From contig OY821771.1 in NCBI GenBank assembly GCA_963682175.1, positions 6,881,001-6,945,000 of the forward strand: a stretch of 64,000 bases of DNA, written 5' to 3'. Below are positions 53,755-64,000 of this stretch, piece by piece (the first letter of the stretch is position 1; the number at the start of each line of letters is the position of its first letter). Below the pieces are notes generated by a model, which was not told the DNA's origin, searched no databases, and saw nothing but the letters and a program-made list of their open reading frames with translations. This DNA is from Triglochin maritima. Lineage: Eukaryota; Streptophyta; Magnoliopsida; Alismatales; Juncaginaceae. The position numbers and the translations under genes are program-made.

Positions 53755-54283
53755 AGGGTTTTTTGTTATTCTACCGCTTGGAAACTTTTGATATGCTGAA
53801 ATGTCATCAAAGGATAAAAATTTTACATCCAAAATGTCATTATGATTTCTTTTTGCCACTCCGTTAACTTTTCCTTAACGGTGTTACTATTCCGTTAACA
53901 ACGTTAAACAATATTTCCTTACAAGTCAGAGAGAAGAGAGAGGAGAGAGGGGAGAGAGAAAGAGGAAAGAGAGAAGAGAGATGAGGGAAAACGAGGAAAG
54001 AGAGGACAAAGATGAGAGAGAGGGGAAAAAGAAAGAGATGGACAAAAAATAATTAAGTTTTTGAATGTGAAATTATAAAATTACAATTAAATATTAATAT
54101 TTTTAACGTTGTTAACGGAATAGTAATACCGTTAACGAAAAAGTTAACGGAGTATAAGAAAAAAATCATAATGACATTTTGGATGTTAAAAACTTATTTT
54201 AGTTGCCTCTGAACAAATAGTCGCAAATGTATGATATTTCAGCAAATCAAATATTTCTGAGTGACAGAATATCAAAAAACCCT
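53755..54283. mobile_element. Foldback element with arms of about 150 bp
   Basis: The arms 53755-53910 and 54105-54283 are near-perfect inverted repeats beginning AGGGTTTTTTG. They share ATCCAAAATGTCATTATGAT, CTCCGTTAAC and TATTCCGTTAACAACGTT and flank a GA-rich loop (53930-54040). A TA dinucleotide lies on each side, which could be a TA target duplication. There is no coding sequence. An RNA copy would form a long hairpin. Confidence 0.8.
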
Positions 54284-54766
54284 TATTCCTAAAACAATTA
54301 TTGTCCCTTCATATTAGTCCATACAAAACCATCAAAAAATAATTTGATCATATTTAGCAATTAATATGTGAAATTTAGTTAATCAACCTTTTCTACTAAT
54401 AGTAGGTTATCTAATTCTATTATAAAGTGTTATACACTTTCGTGTTTATAGCAACGTGGGATTATTTTCCCAACAATACCTTGCATTTGTGACCGGGGTT
54501 GTTTTTCACGTTCTACGTGTTGTCGCGTGAACAGTATGTGTTGGATCGAGTGGACGCTACAAGTCAACTAACACGGTCTGATACATTTTAATTGGTTTGT
54601 CTATCGCATCTACAAATCTTAAGCATTTAGGTGAATAATAATTAATTCAAGTAAAGTATTACACTGTGTTAAGCAATATGATCATACATGCTATTTTCCC
54701 ATCATAATAAAACACAGTAAGTACACATATCCACTTTTCCATGGTTAACAACGATTTGTATAATAA

Positions 54767-55291
54767 GGGCACCCACTATGGGTGCCCTTTAATCACGGTG
54801 AACAACATGAATCGTAGGCCGCTCGTTGGTTGATTTATTTATTATTTTTTAGGGTTTTTATTTTTTTTATCTTTTCAATTTGTTTTTAGTATTCAATTAT
54901 GTTAAAATTTGATTTTTGTAAATCATATTTTTTGTTAATATTCATTTATATATTCTAATATTTTAAGCTTTAATTATTGTAATATGTAGTTGTCAATTAT
55001 TAATTATCAATAATTTTTTTGTGGTTTTAATCGTAATACTTGTTATTTAATTATATTAAGTATTTGCAAAAATAATTTATTATGTAATTTGTGGATTATG
55101 GTGAAAGAATAAAAAATCAGGTAAAAAGAAATAATGTAGAGGAAAAAGAATGTTGAAAAGTGTGGGACGGTCAAGAAAAGAATTTGGTGTTGGGTGAATA
55201 AAATGGTGGATAAAATGATGTGATAAGTGATAACGTGACAGAGAGAGAAATGATGATTTTTTGGAAATTTTAAGGAGGGTAGTGGACGGCC
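54767..55291. mobile_element. Harbinger-type MITE (525 bp)
   Basis: It is flanked by TAA (54764-54766 and 55292-55294). The left end is GGGCACCCACTATGGGTG and the inverted right end GGCCGTCCACTACCCTCC. The interior is AT-rich and non-coding. The ends place it with the elements at 28821 and 40350. Confidence 0.65.
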
Positions 55292-55412
55292 TAAGATCCC
55301 TTAATTACATTAGGAAAATGATTTGTTAACACGGTGCGTCCAAACGTCGTGGTCAATCCGGTCAGCAAAAACCACATATTATTTATTTATTTTGTGTCAT
55401 ATCACGCGCACG

Positions 55413-55859
55413 CTAAACTATGCGACATTTGGTTTCCACCGTACATATCTCCTCAAAACCTTTCATTATCCCCAAAACCTTCCATTCTCCATCATTTCTC
55501 CTGGTGCAAAGACGAGGTGTCGACGGAGAGGTCGAGGACGGGGTGAAAGGCGAGATCGGTAAGAGGGATGCCGAGCCAGACGACGCGGGAGTGGGTCCTG
55601 AGGAAGGTAGGACGTCGCAGTGAAGTTGGCGGGCGAGGAGGAGAAGGAAGTGGTCGGCGTTGGAGCTCGTCCCGAGGCAATGAGAAGGAATATGGTTCTT
55701 TGTAGATGATTTGAATTTTTTATGTGGTGTTTTTGGGGGAAAGTTTGATTTTTTGTGGCTAATTTGAAGTTTTTGGTTTGTTCTGTGATAGACCAGTCTT
55801 GATTTTTTGGAAGTGTATTTTTCAATATATTCTTTGCGGATTTGGTCAAAAAAACTCAT
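55413..55859 (-). other. Unrecognised GC-rich open frame, 148 aa
   Basis: The frame is open for 148 codons on -, and the GC-rich part (55490-55680) stands out from AT-rich surroundings. The + strand and a second - frame are also open there. The text (CLGTSSNADHFLLLLARQLH, then Pro/Ser-rich) matches no family I can name. It may be a gene fragment carried in, or a 5' leader remnant. I assign no function. Confidence 0.3.
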
Positions 55860-56080
55860 CCCAAAAGACTTGTTGAAACCAATGACCTATTATGAGCTTT
55901 TATAGTTTGGATTTGGAGTAACAAATTTGTTTTTTCCGACGTGGGACTATACTTTCCACACAAAATTCATATTTTTTCCAAAACAATATCTATTCAAGAT
56001 AGCATTAATTACCAACTCCTATGAGTTGGTGTAGTGTTGAAGCTCATGTGACTGTGACCCATGTACTCAAGTTCGAATCC

Positions 56081-56274
56081 TAGTAGGTGACAATATTTTT
56101 GAAAATATTGTTCATGTCGGATCCGGTTCCGGTTCCCGGTCCATTGGCTAGAACCATATCCGAACCGGAACCGGGTCGGTTTTGAAAGTGTATATCCAGA
56201 TCCGACCCATATCGGTTCGGTACCACCGGTTCCGGTTCGGTTCCATCGGTTCCGGATACTCATTGTCACCCCTA
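56081..56274. mobile_element. hAT-like MITE with GGTTCCGG words
   Basis: The right end reads ATTGTCACCCCTA, the inverse of TAGGGGTGACAAT, and the left end TAGTAGGTGACAAT is a near match. The interior is an array of CCGGTTCCGG/GAACCGG words. I found no 8-bp duplication, so the class rests on the ends and the composition. Confidence 0.5.
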
Positions 56275-56656
56275 GTTGGGATACTCGTTTATGATCAATT
56301 ATGTTGGTTATTTACATATTTTTTTTTGGTCTCTGTTCATCTTTCCAACCAAGTGTAATCACACATCTTATGACAAAAAATGTTACATGAAATATGTTGT
56401 ATCTTACTTGAAGAGTATTCTACTTGTATGCAATGATCTTTTATTGAATTGTACATATTTCATGTAACATTTGGTGTAGATCATACGAGCTACTCCATTT
56501 ATTAAAGAAAGTAGTAAATGGTATATAGAATTAAGAAATTTGTCCAAAGAAGTTGAAACACATTATAAAAAAAAATCTCGACAAAGTTGTTTTAGCTTTT
56601 TTAGATTTATAGCTCTGTCCAAGTTAATTTATTTCATGAACATTTAATGGGCTTAG

Positions 56657-56908
56657 GTATTGTTATTGGACGAGCCGACGAGCGCATTAGACCCGATATC
56701 GACGCAAAACATAGAGGAGGCCATTTTGAAGCTCAAGTCCCGTGGGTTGACGACCGTCATGGTCTCCCATAGCGTCAAGCAGATCCAACGAATGGCGGAC
56801 GTCGTGTGCTTGGAGGTGGAGGTGCTCGAACCTCTCGGAGGCCCACCACCCCATGACCCGGAGGTTCTTGGAGCTAAGCTCGTGACATTAGCAATAATCA
56901 TGGGTTGA
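56657..56908 (+). pseudogene. Orphan last exon of a STAR1/ABCI17-type ABC ATPase
   Basis: After an acceptor-like gcttag the frame reads [20 protein letters not shown], then [20 protein letters not shown] and [12 protein letters not shown], ending at TGA 56908. The Walker B/D-loop and the H-loop His are present. This matches the final exon of plant STAR1/ABCI17-type nucleotide-binding subunits, which act with a membrane partner in ABC transport. The Walker A and signature exons are not found in the 4 kb upstream, and the C-terminus is diverged. I read it as a gene fragment, possibly captured by a transposon. Confidence 0.7.
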
Positions 56909-58866
56909 GTTTAGCCCATGGGCTTATTGGGTTGGAAGATAGACCCAAGGCCCGATTGTTAAATTTGTTTTGTTTTGTTTTGTGTGTTAATTGTCTAATT
57001 TCAAAAATTGTAGTTCTATCATTCTATGTAAGTATGTATTGTGTTTGCTTTGTGATAAATTTCTTAATTTTGATAGAAGGTCAAATATAATCTTATATAT
57101 ATATATATATATTGGAAGGAAATTTGGAGTTTAGAATAACTAAATTGGGTGAAGCACACGCAAACATCAACCGGAATTTTAGTGAATTTTTTAATATATT
57201 TTGTTGTGAATGTGTTTGTAAATAAATGTTTTAACAAAACTTCAGCGAAATAGACTTCAACCAATACTTACCCAAGAACTCAAAACGTGGATTAGACATT
57301 CTTATTTTCTTATATAATAAAAAATGACTTTGTTTATTTGCAGAAACACAAAAATAATTCTCTTTTTTTTTGGTAATTTATTTTCAACTCAGGATCCATA
57401 AGTTGGCCCCTAAAAGATGCTTCCTTATGGTTAAATGTGTTGTTAGGTATTGGGTTGTATTGAGATGTGCTGTGCATGTTTTCTTTGAACTACTATTCAA
57501 GGGAAATTAAATATAATTTTAACTATATACTATAATAAATCTATATAGCGTTGAATTATTTTTTATAGCTCATGCGTCTCAAACTCTAATAAGAATGAAT
57601 ATTGTTAACGTTGATTGTAAATCAGTATAATACGTGAGTTCGTTATTCGAAGCTACTATGAGTTAATGTATACTACAAAGTATGTTTCTATTTTATTAAT
57701 AATGTGTTTGCATAAGTAGTGGGGAGTTATGATGTACGCAAGTTGTGCGCAGTTACCATAGTTGATTATCTATAAATATAGTGTCCACGTAATAGATTAA
57801 GAGAGATCAAGAAACAATGTTTGTCTCCACTTTTATGTTACTAGTCTTGTCATTTTCTCATCTATTCATCTATCTGGAGATTGTCGAATCTCTTACTTGA
57901 AAAGAGATAATTATTCCAACATATTGTATATATAAAATATTCCAATGATATCTCTTACTATAAACGATTCAATAGATGAATTTATCATGTTTTACAAGAC
58001 ATTAAAGGACTTCTAAAAACAAATTGCCGTTGTATATTGTATAATATATTATATATTACTTACAGAATATATTATATATAGGTAGAATTTGAATATGAGA
58101 CAATCAATAATGGTTTAGATGGACCTCTCTTAGAAGGCATCCACAAGTAATTGCACATTAATACTTTAGGGTGTAAAGTGGACATAGTTTGAGTTTGATT
58201 TTTTAAAGTATTACCATGTATGAGTTCGAAATTGAGTTTGACCCAACTTAAATGCTCTACAAGAGTTATAAAAAAGAAATATAGAATCTACTAAAAAATA
58301 TTATTAAAGCAAAATGATCAAGTTGAGAACATACAAACTCACAGTATATTATATTAGCAATGAAAAAAACACAACTACAACTGTATCATCGTATTTTGTC
58401 AGAAAAACAATATCCATCTTTAACTAAAAACACACATTGCATCATATTTTAATACAAAAAAAAATTATATTCTCATGTTTCACTCATAAAGACAAGAGTA
58501 TAAGAATGATTATATTGTACAAACTACAATAGTATCCAAACTATTATTTCTTTCATGTAAAAAATAAATGTCATATTAAATTCTGTACATGTATTATCTA
58601 AAATATTAAATATATTTATTAGACAGACAAACTGTTGGGCTTTTGACGAATGAGCAACCTAAGATTGAGTCCGGCTTGTTTAACTTTACAAGCCGAGGTT
58701 AGAGTTTGAGTTAATTGGTTCATTCAATACCCAACTCGAACTTGAATTGATTTTTGATGAAATTCAACACATTTAGATTTCATAGTGAAATTCTTCTCTC
58801 AGAATTGGAAGTCCCTTGGCGTCGTTAAATCTATATATATATATAAAGAGAGAGAGAGAGTAAGGT
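56909..58866. other. AT-rich intergenic DNA, no gene seen
   Basis: A (TA)n microsatellite lies at 57094-57112, and a (TA)n(GA)n tract at 58831-58860 abuts the next element. No protein or transposon end was recognised in between. Confidence 0.45.
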
Positions 58867-59615
58867 TAGAATGAGCCCTGGGCTCATTTTGATTAAATGA
58901 GCTCCTCAAGATCTAACCATTCATTTTAATCTGAATGGTTGTGGATGTTTTACTTTAAGTAAGGGTATTTCAGTAAATTCGTTGTTCTTCCCAAACCCTT
59001 CAATCAATTACCAAAAGAAACTCAATTTCTTCCTTCTATTTTCGTCACCCCTTTCTCCTCGCCCTCCAAACCGTTGTTATCAATCAATACCACGGATTCT
59101 TCGATGCATCTTGCTTCTTTTTGGTTAGTTATTGCAACTGATATCGGTTTTTTGGGGTTTTTTATCCTGATTTCAGTTCTTGTTGTTTTTATTTTTGGAA
59201 GCAAATTTCGTCTTTGCTTAGTTTTCTGGTGCGGAATTCTTTTATTTTTTGTTGTTTGCACGTAATCTCAGTTGTGTTTGGTTTTAGATTTCGCCATAAA
59301 TTTCGAAGTGGATTACTTTTTTGTTGTTTATTTCGTTATTTCGTTTTTTTGCTTGTGAATTCTTTTTGTTTTTTTAGATTTTTGCTGCTGATTCGATTTT
59401 GACTTAGTTTTTGGATGCTGATTTTCATTTTTTATTTTGTGGATCTTTAATCCTGCGGCTTATTTTGGATGATAATCAATTAATTGGGTATTGGATGTGA
59501 TTTTTTTCTTCTTAGTTTCCTTTTATTTGTAATGATGAAAATTTTGATTCTTAAAGTTGGATTATTTTTATTTATTTGGACCACTATTTGTTTTCAGAGG
59601 GCAAAAATCCAAATT

Positions 59616-60223
59616 ATGGAAATTGTAGAAAGAAATCCAACCTCTTCAAAGTCCGGAGAAATCCAATCAGGTCTACTGGAAAATGGGGTAAGTTTGTTTT
59701 TTTATTACTTTTGATAGCGGATTTCACATTGGAAACTGTGATCTAAACCTCAAATTAATTAAAATCGGAAATAATTGTAGGTTTGTAACGGGAAAATCGT
59801 ATTGGTAGCAGCAATATAAATATGACTACTGTAATATAAGATTGAAAACTGTAATATTGATTTTTTGATCTGTAATATAAAATTGATACCTGTAATATTG
59901 ACCATTTTACTTGAGCCTAAAATATCTCTTTTGTACTAGTAATATAGAAATTAGAATTTACTCTGTTAGAAACCAAATATGCAGTCAAAGAAATCCATGA
60001 GAATGATAAGCAAAAATTTGGAACATGTCAAAGGGAAATACTAGTTCATCAGCCAGATAAAGCGAAAACAAAAGGGAGCGGCAGAGGTGGAAGACCGAAA
60101 TATAGTAGTAATCGCATTCAATCAAATCTTGAGAAAAAAACAAGCAAGAGTCATAGACAATGTAAAACGTGCATGCAATATTCCGACCATTACTCAAGAA
60201 CTTGTCCCACTAGAAGGCAATAA
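59616..60223 (+). pseudogene. Truncated FAR1-related (FRS-like) gene
   Basis: An upstream exon (59616-59687) starts MEIVERNPTSSKSGE and ends at a good donor, GTAAGT. A second part (59969-60223), after an AG, ends in a zinc-knuckle-like tail: KTKGSGRGGRPKYSSN, then QCKTCMQYSDHYSRTCPTRR and a stop. The Cys/His spacing and the basic GRP stretch are typical of the C-terminus of FAR1-related proteins and MULE transposases. The DNA-binding and transposase domains are absent, so this is a deletion product. Confidence 0.65.
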
Positions 60224-61420
60224 GAAATCGTGAGTAGTTAATCTTCTTATTCAATATGAATTATACTTGATAATTTTCTTATGTTTTTTGTTTTGGATTT
60301 TGCAGAGTTACAACTAAAGATACAAAAATATGACAGGAACGACTTGCAAGGAAGATTAATATTCATGAACAAAATATACATGTGAATGATGCCCTACAGG
60401 AATACAACATTTTTTATAAAGTTTTGATATACATACTCTAGTTATACTCTCTTTATTGTGTAGTTTTTTTGGGTTTTTACATTTTGAATGGTGAATGAGT
60501 ATAGGTTACGAATTTTTTTTAACTATACCTAATAGTTGTAATATTACATTGATAACTGTAATATTGAGGGGCTACTAGTAACATTGATTTTCAAAATGTA
60601 AAATTTAAAAAGTATCACAATAACCAATTGGAGAATAAAGATCTATTAATAATTTCCTAGACGTATGATCCTTAATTAATTTTTATCCTACCCAATTAAT
60701 AAAATAGAAGGCTAATAATGTGTACATTTTACTCTGGTCCTTCATATAATTATAGGTTTAGAAACATTTCAAAAAGTGACCTAGAATTAAGACATGTGTC
60801 ATGTAACTTGTACTATATATTTTTTAGGTGTAATATTACAAAACATTCTATATTCTCTTATTTTTTATTAACATTTTATGTTTTCTTCATCAAAATGGTT
60901 AATGAGTACCGCCTATGTACCTAGTCTGTCTGTATATTGTAGCTGTAATATGACGATAACAATGATAATATCATGATGTTGTTTTAAATATAACTATACA
61001 AACCGTAATATTAGAAGAGTATTACCCGACAATACGCAATATCAATATGTAATATTAATTTGCGCGATGTAAGATACAATTGACTTTATTCCTGCCCAAT
61101 TAAAAAATTGGATGTCTGAAAATGTGTAAGATGTAATGTGGATCTTAAGATAATTGGAGGTTTAGAAAAGTTTTAACAAGAAGTGATGGAGAAGTACAAC
61201 TTGTGTCATGAAACTTCTATGAATAGAGTATATCTATTAGCTCTAATATTACGGAAAATTTTATATACTCTTACTTAGTTGATTATGTTAACTTCTGTTC
61301 AACACAAAGTTGATGAGAACTGGTTATGTACCCTGTTAGATTGAAAAAAAGCTGTAATATTATGGTAAGAAGTGTAAAATCGACAAGCAGCTGTAATAAT
61401 ATTAGTCAAAACGTAATATA
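59825..61420. repeat. Dispersed array of TGTAATATT words
   Basis: At least 15 copies of a word like (C/T)TGTAATATT(A/G) lie on + in two main clusters (59825-59945 and 60530-60600) and then singly to 61410. They are mostly preceded by ACTG or GCTG. The density far exceeds what AT-rich background would give in one orientation. They are confined to the inside of the TIR element. Confidence 0.7.
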
Positions 61421-61523
61421 AGAGGGGTACTCGTCTAAGCATTAGTAATAGTAACGGTAAAGTTTGTAATTGTAATTTTGTACATTTCAAAAAGTTTGTT
61501 CAATCCCAAAAAATTCCTAGAAT

Positions 61524-61960
61524 CTAATCGGAACATGTTCCACGAAGTATGATAGCAACGTATTCAGCACGAATCTGAGCCATATCTTCTTCTCCAAAAT
61601 CAAAAACATCTTTTCCTTCAGAGAGATATTCTGCAAACTTCAATACATACAAACCGCAATTCAAACTGGTAGTTGATTGCTGGGGGCAAGGAACATGCTC
61701 TACTTCCCAAGTCTTCATATTATCAAAATTGTGCGTCATTTCAAAGTACTTAGCCACCCACTTGGACTGCAAAAATAAACATTTCCACTCAAAAAAAAAC
61801 AAGCATACCAACTGAAAATTAGTGACAATAAACTATAAATCCATGTGTATTATAACTCAAGAACAGGAAAGAACATACCCACTGAAGAACTCTTGCTTTA
61901 GCTCTAGCGGAATTATAAGAGTTGTACGATTGGAATCGACTTTGTTGAAAATTGATGACA
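61524..61960 (-). pseudogene. Ulp1/C48 protease fragment
   Basis: The last exon (61524-61766) reads SKWVAKYFEMTHN, WEVEHVPCPQQ, NCGLYVLKFAEYLSEGKDVF. The C48 catalytic Cys and the upstream Gln are present; the usual DCG reads NCG. A preceding exon (61879 to about 61960), joined by a GT-AG intron, reads YNSARAKARVLQW, which fits the segment before it. The catalytic His/Asp part is not visible upstream, so this is only the C-terminal third of a transposon-borne SUMO-protease-like gene. Confidence 0.7.
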
Positions 61961-63059
61961 AAAAGATGTCAGTGGCTACCCGTGTGCAAAATCATGAAAT
62001 AGTAATTAACTATACCCATAATATAACTTGGACAATCGAAACATTGACAAATGTTTTTCTTCATTTCATCAGTAAGGACATCTGGACATGAATGCAACTT
62101 TATCTACATTGAAATTAGATAAAAAAAGTTTGAACAACTAACCCTTAGAAGGAACCAAAAAGAATATTAAACAACCAATCAAATAAGGAAGGAGAATTAA
62201 GGTCTTTTTGGGTTAGGATTGCCTACAACATCAAGAAAATTGTGAGAAATTCACTGAAACATAATAATTTTTAAAACTAACATTGAAGATAAATTTTTAC
62301 AGGAACAATAAAATCTATTAAACTCATTTTTTTAAAAATTTTGTGTGCTGATTTAGATTTTGCATTATTTAAACATGAATCAGAAAATCCTATTAAATAA
62401 CCATAACAAAGCTTCCAAAGGCAAAAAATAATCACTAACAATGTTTAGAAAGAAAAAAAAATCAAACGAGTAGAAGCAATGAAAGAAACAGTGGAAAAAA
62501 TCAAACGAGTGGAACAAAACAGAATCAAACAGATTGAAACTTGGTGAGATTAAGGAAATGACATTACGGAAACAGATTGAAACTTGGTGAGATTAAGGAA
62601 ACCGATTGAAACTTGGACAAATGCAGGAAACCAACACGGCAGAACACCTACCAACACCTAATGGAATAAAGGTTTCCAAATAAATCGTACCTGTGGATTT
62701 ATGAGTTCCATCTCTCTCTTCATCCATTTCGGATTTGGGGGAACGAGAGGTGTGGAACCGTGAGATATTTGTGAGGATCAGGGAGGAGAAATGGAGGATT
62801 CGGGGGGAGAGGATGGATAAATTTAGGGTTTTTGCAAAAATCGAAGAGATGAAAACGTGGGTTTCGGTGGAGGCGTGAGGGTGAAGATTTGGTGGGTTTG
62901 GAAAAAAAATCCTAACCAAAGGTAACAGTAAATCCCAATCCTACCCTTCTACTAGTAAAATTAACCAGAGCATTTAACAAGCGTTGGATTGGTATTGAAT
63001 GGTAGATGATTAAGGGGCTCACTTAAACCTAATTGAGCCCCGGGCTCATTCTATAATTT

Positions 63060-63070
63060 CTGTATATATA

Positions 63071-63101
<31 letters not shown>

Positions 63102-64000
63102 TGGCGGTTTGTCATGAATATTACTAGTGTATTTTACTATGTAATTTTCACGCAAATGCCCCCACAAAAGATCCATGTATTTAAATGGATTGTTGTAGGG
63201 TTTCTAAATTTCCTTGTATATATACTTAATGAGCTTCAATTTGAATTTTGTATAAGTGCACGCAATGTGATGATTAGGTCACGTTCATTCAAGACAAATC
63301 AAGTGAGTGATACGGTATATATTTTGAGTCCTATTCCATGATACAAATAATTAGGTTTGTGAGTTGTAGCTAGGTTCAACTTTGTCACACTAAAAAAAAG
63401 ATTTTTGGTTCGTCATTGATCTATTTTTGTCTTTATTTTCAAGCTTAGCCATATATATTACCGGCCACCGTGGGTGTTAGAATCTCACGATTGCTTCTTA
63501 ATTAACTGTTATATATTAATCAATGCTAAGTAAGCACAATCAATTGAGAGATTTCTTGATTTTGAGATAATCAAGATTTATAAAGATCAAATCCTAACCG
63601 TCTTATTCTCATATTTAGGGGATTTGAGATTTAAAATTGCAAAAGTAAATAAAATAAATAAAAAATCTTGGGTGTGAGATTAATGCTTCCCACGCCTTGG
63701 TTAAACTTCTAAACTTGCATGTTGGGTGATCAACAACCTAAAACCCAATCTAAAAGCTATATTCTTGACTTTGGTGCCTGACCACATCGTTTTGTTGGGA
63801 TCATCATAACACCTTTTCTAAATGTCGACAAAGATCGATCATTGGTTCTTTAAAGGTTCAAATTATCATTGTTTGATTTAAGATTTAAGTTATTTCTTGG
63901 TATCCCACAATATGATTTAAGATCACTCTGAAGAGTTGAAAAGTAAATCGTTGCTTTACGTTTCATTAGCTCAAATTAGTGAAAATTAAGATCTTGAAGT
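63060..64000. other. Microsatellite, then AT-rich DNA with no gene seen
   Basis: A (TA)n(TGTA)n microsatellite lies at 63063-63101. The rest of the window has no recognisable protein, RNA gene or transposon end. Confidence 0.5.

Larger units (their letters stand above)
58867..63053. mobile_element. 4.2-kb TIR element with FRS-like and Ulp1-like genes
   Basis: The left end TAGAATGAGCCCTGGGCTCA and inverted right end TAGAATGAGCCCGGGGCTCA are nearly identical, and similarity continues inward (CCATTCA on both sides). The element lies between a TA/GA microsatellite and a TA/TGTA microsatellite. It carries a truncated FAR1-related gene on + and an Ulp1-like protease fragment on -, a pairing known from MULEs with Ulp1 genes. 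A dispersed array of TGTAATATT words fills the middle. The superfamily call (MULE) rests on the gene content. Confidence 0.65.

Noticed and set aside
59022..59402. Hydrophobic frames near the left end of the FRS/Ulp1 element
   Set aside because: Phe/Leu/Val-rich text follows from T-rich DNA. No membrane-protein family or splice support was seen.

Overview
The window is nuclear DNA of a flowering plant. Its genes are split by many GT-AG introns, telobox-like AAACCCTAA words lie in two 5' leaders, the intergenic DNA is AT-rich, and plant-type DNA transposons (PIF/Harbinger, hAT MITEs, MULEs) and LTR remnants are dense. I cannot place it below angiosperm level. All intron-exon models were drawn by hand from reading-frame continuity, splice dinucleotides and remembered family features; no alignment was run.

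Five genes look intact. (1) NADPH-cytochrome P450 reductase, + strand 4005-9092, 18 exons, 698 aa. (2) An IAA33-type Aux/IAA protein, - strand 10038-10949, 2 exons. (3) A HAD-family glycerol-3-phosphatase/GS1-like enzyme, - strand 14396-19223, 6 exons, 237 aa. (4) A 49-aa single-pass membrane protein, - strand 27863-28083, 2 exons. (5) A PP2C phosphatase of the WIN2/PP2C59 type, + strand 31434-34905, 8 exons, 289 aa. They do not form a pathway or operon; they are neighbouring plant genes.

A sixth locus (36275-44748, +) is a JmjC/cupin oxygenase of the NO66/MINA type. It looks like a young pseudogene: no start codon is in frame, a one-base frameshift lies near 42100, and a 2.1-kb solo-LTR-like insertion (42391-44529) sits inside its last coding exon. 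The two exon halves join in frame if the insertion is removed.

The rest is mobile DNA. At 19323-22311 a Harbinger element with a broken transposase sits about 100 bp upstream of the phosphatase start codon and itself carries a 664-bp hAT-like MITE. Further Harbinger-type elements lie at 22315-22790, 28821-29180, 40350-41533 and 54767-55291. hAT-type MITEs with 8-bp target duplications lie at 1324-1537, 24746-25251, 28303-28722 and 35796-36154. A 7.1-kb MULE (45901-53041) carries a FAR1-type transposase, an OTU-protease-like tail and an antisense plant-mobile-domain gene, all decayed, plus a roughly 2.1-kb nested insertion. A second, 4.2-kb element (58867-63053) carries a truncated FAR1-related gene and an Ulp1-like protease fragment. 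A foldback element lies at 53755-54283, and an orphan last exon of a STAR1-type ABC ATPase lies at 56657-56908.

No wholly new system is evident. The points most worth following are the in-frame 18-nt micro-exon copies in reductase intron 1, the LTR-split JmjC gene, the transposase/OTU/mobile-domain MULE, and the palindrome arrays shared by the LTR and the insertion inside the MULE.
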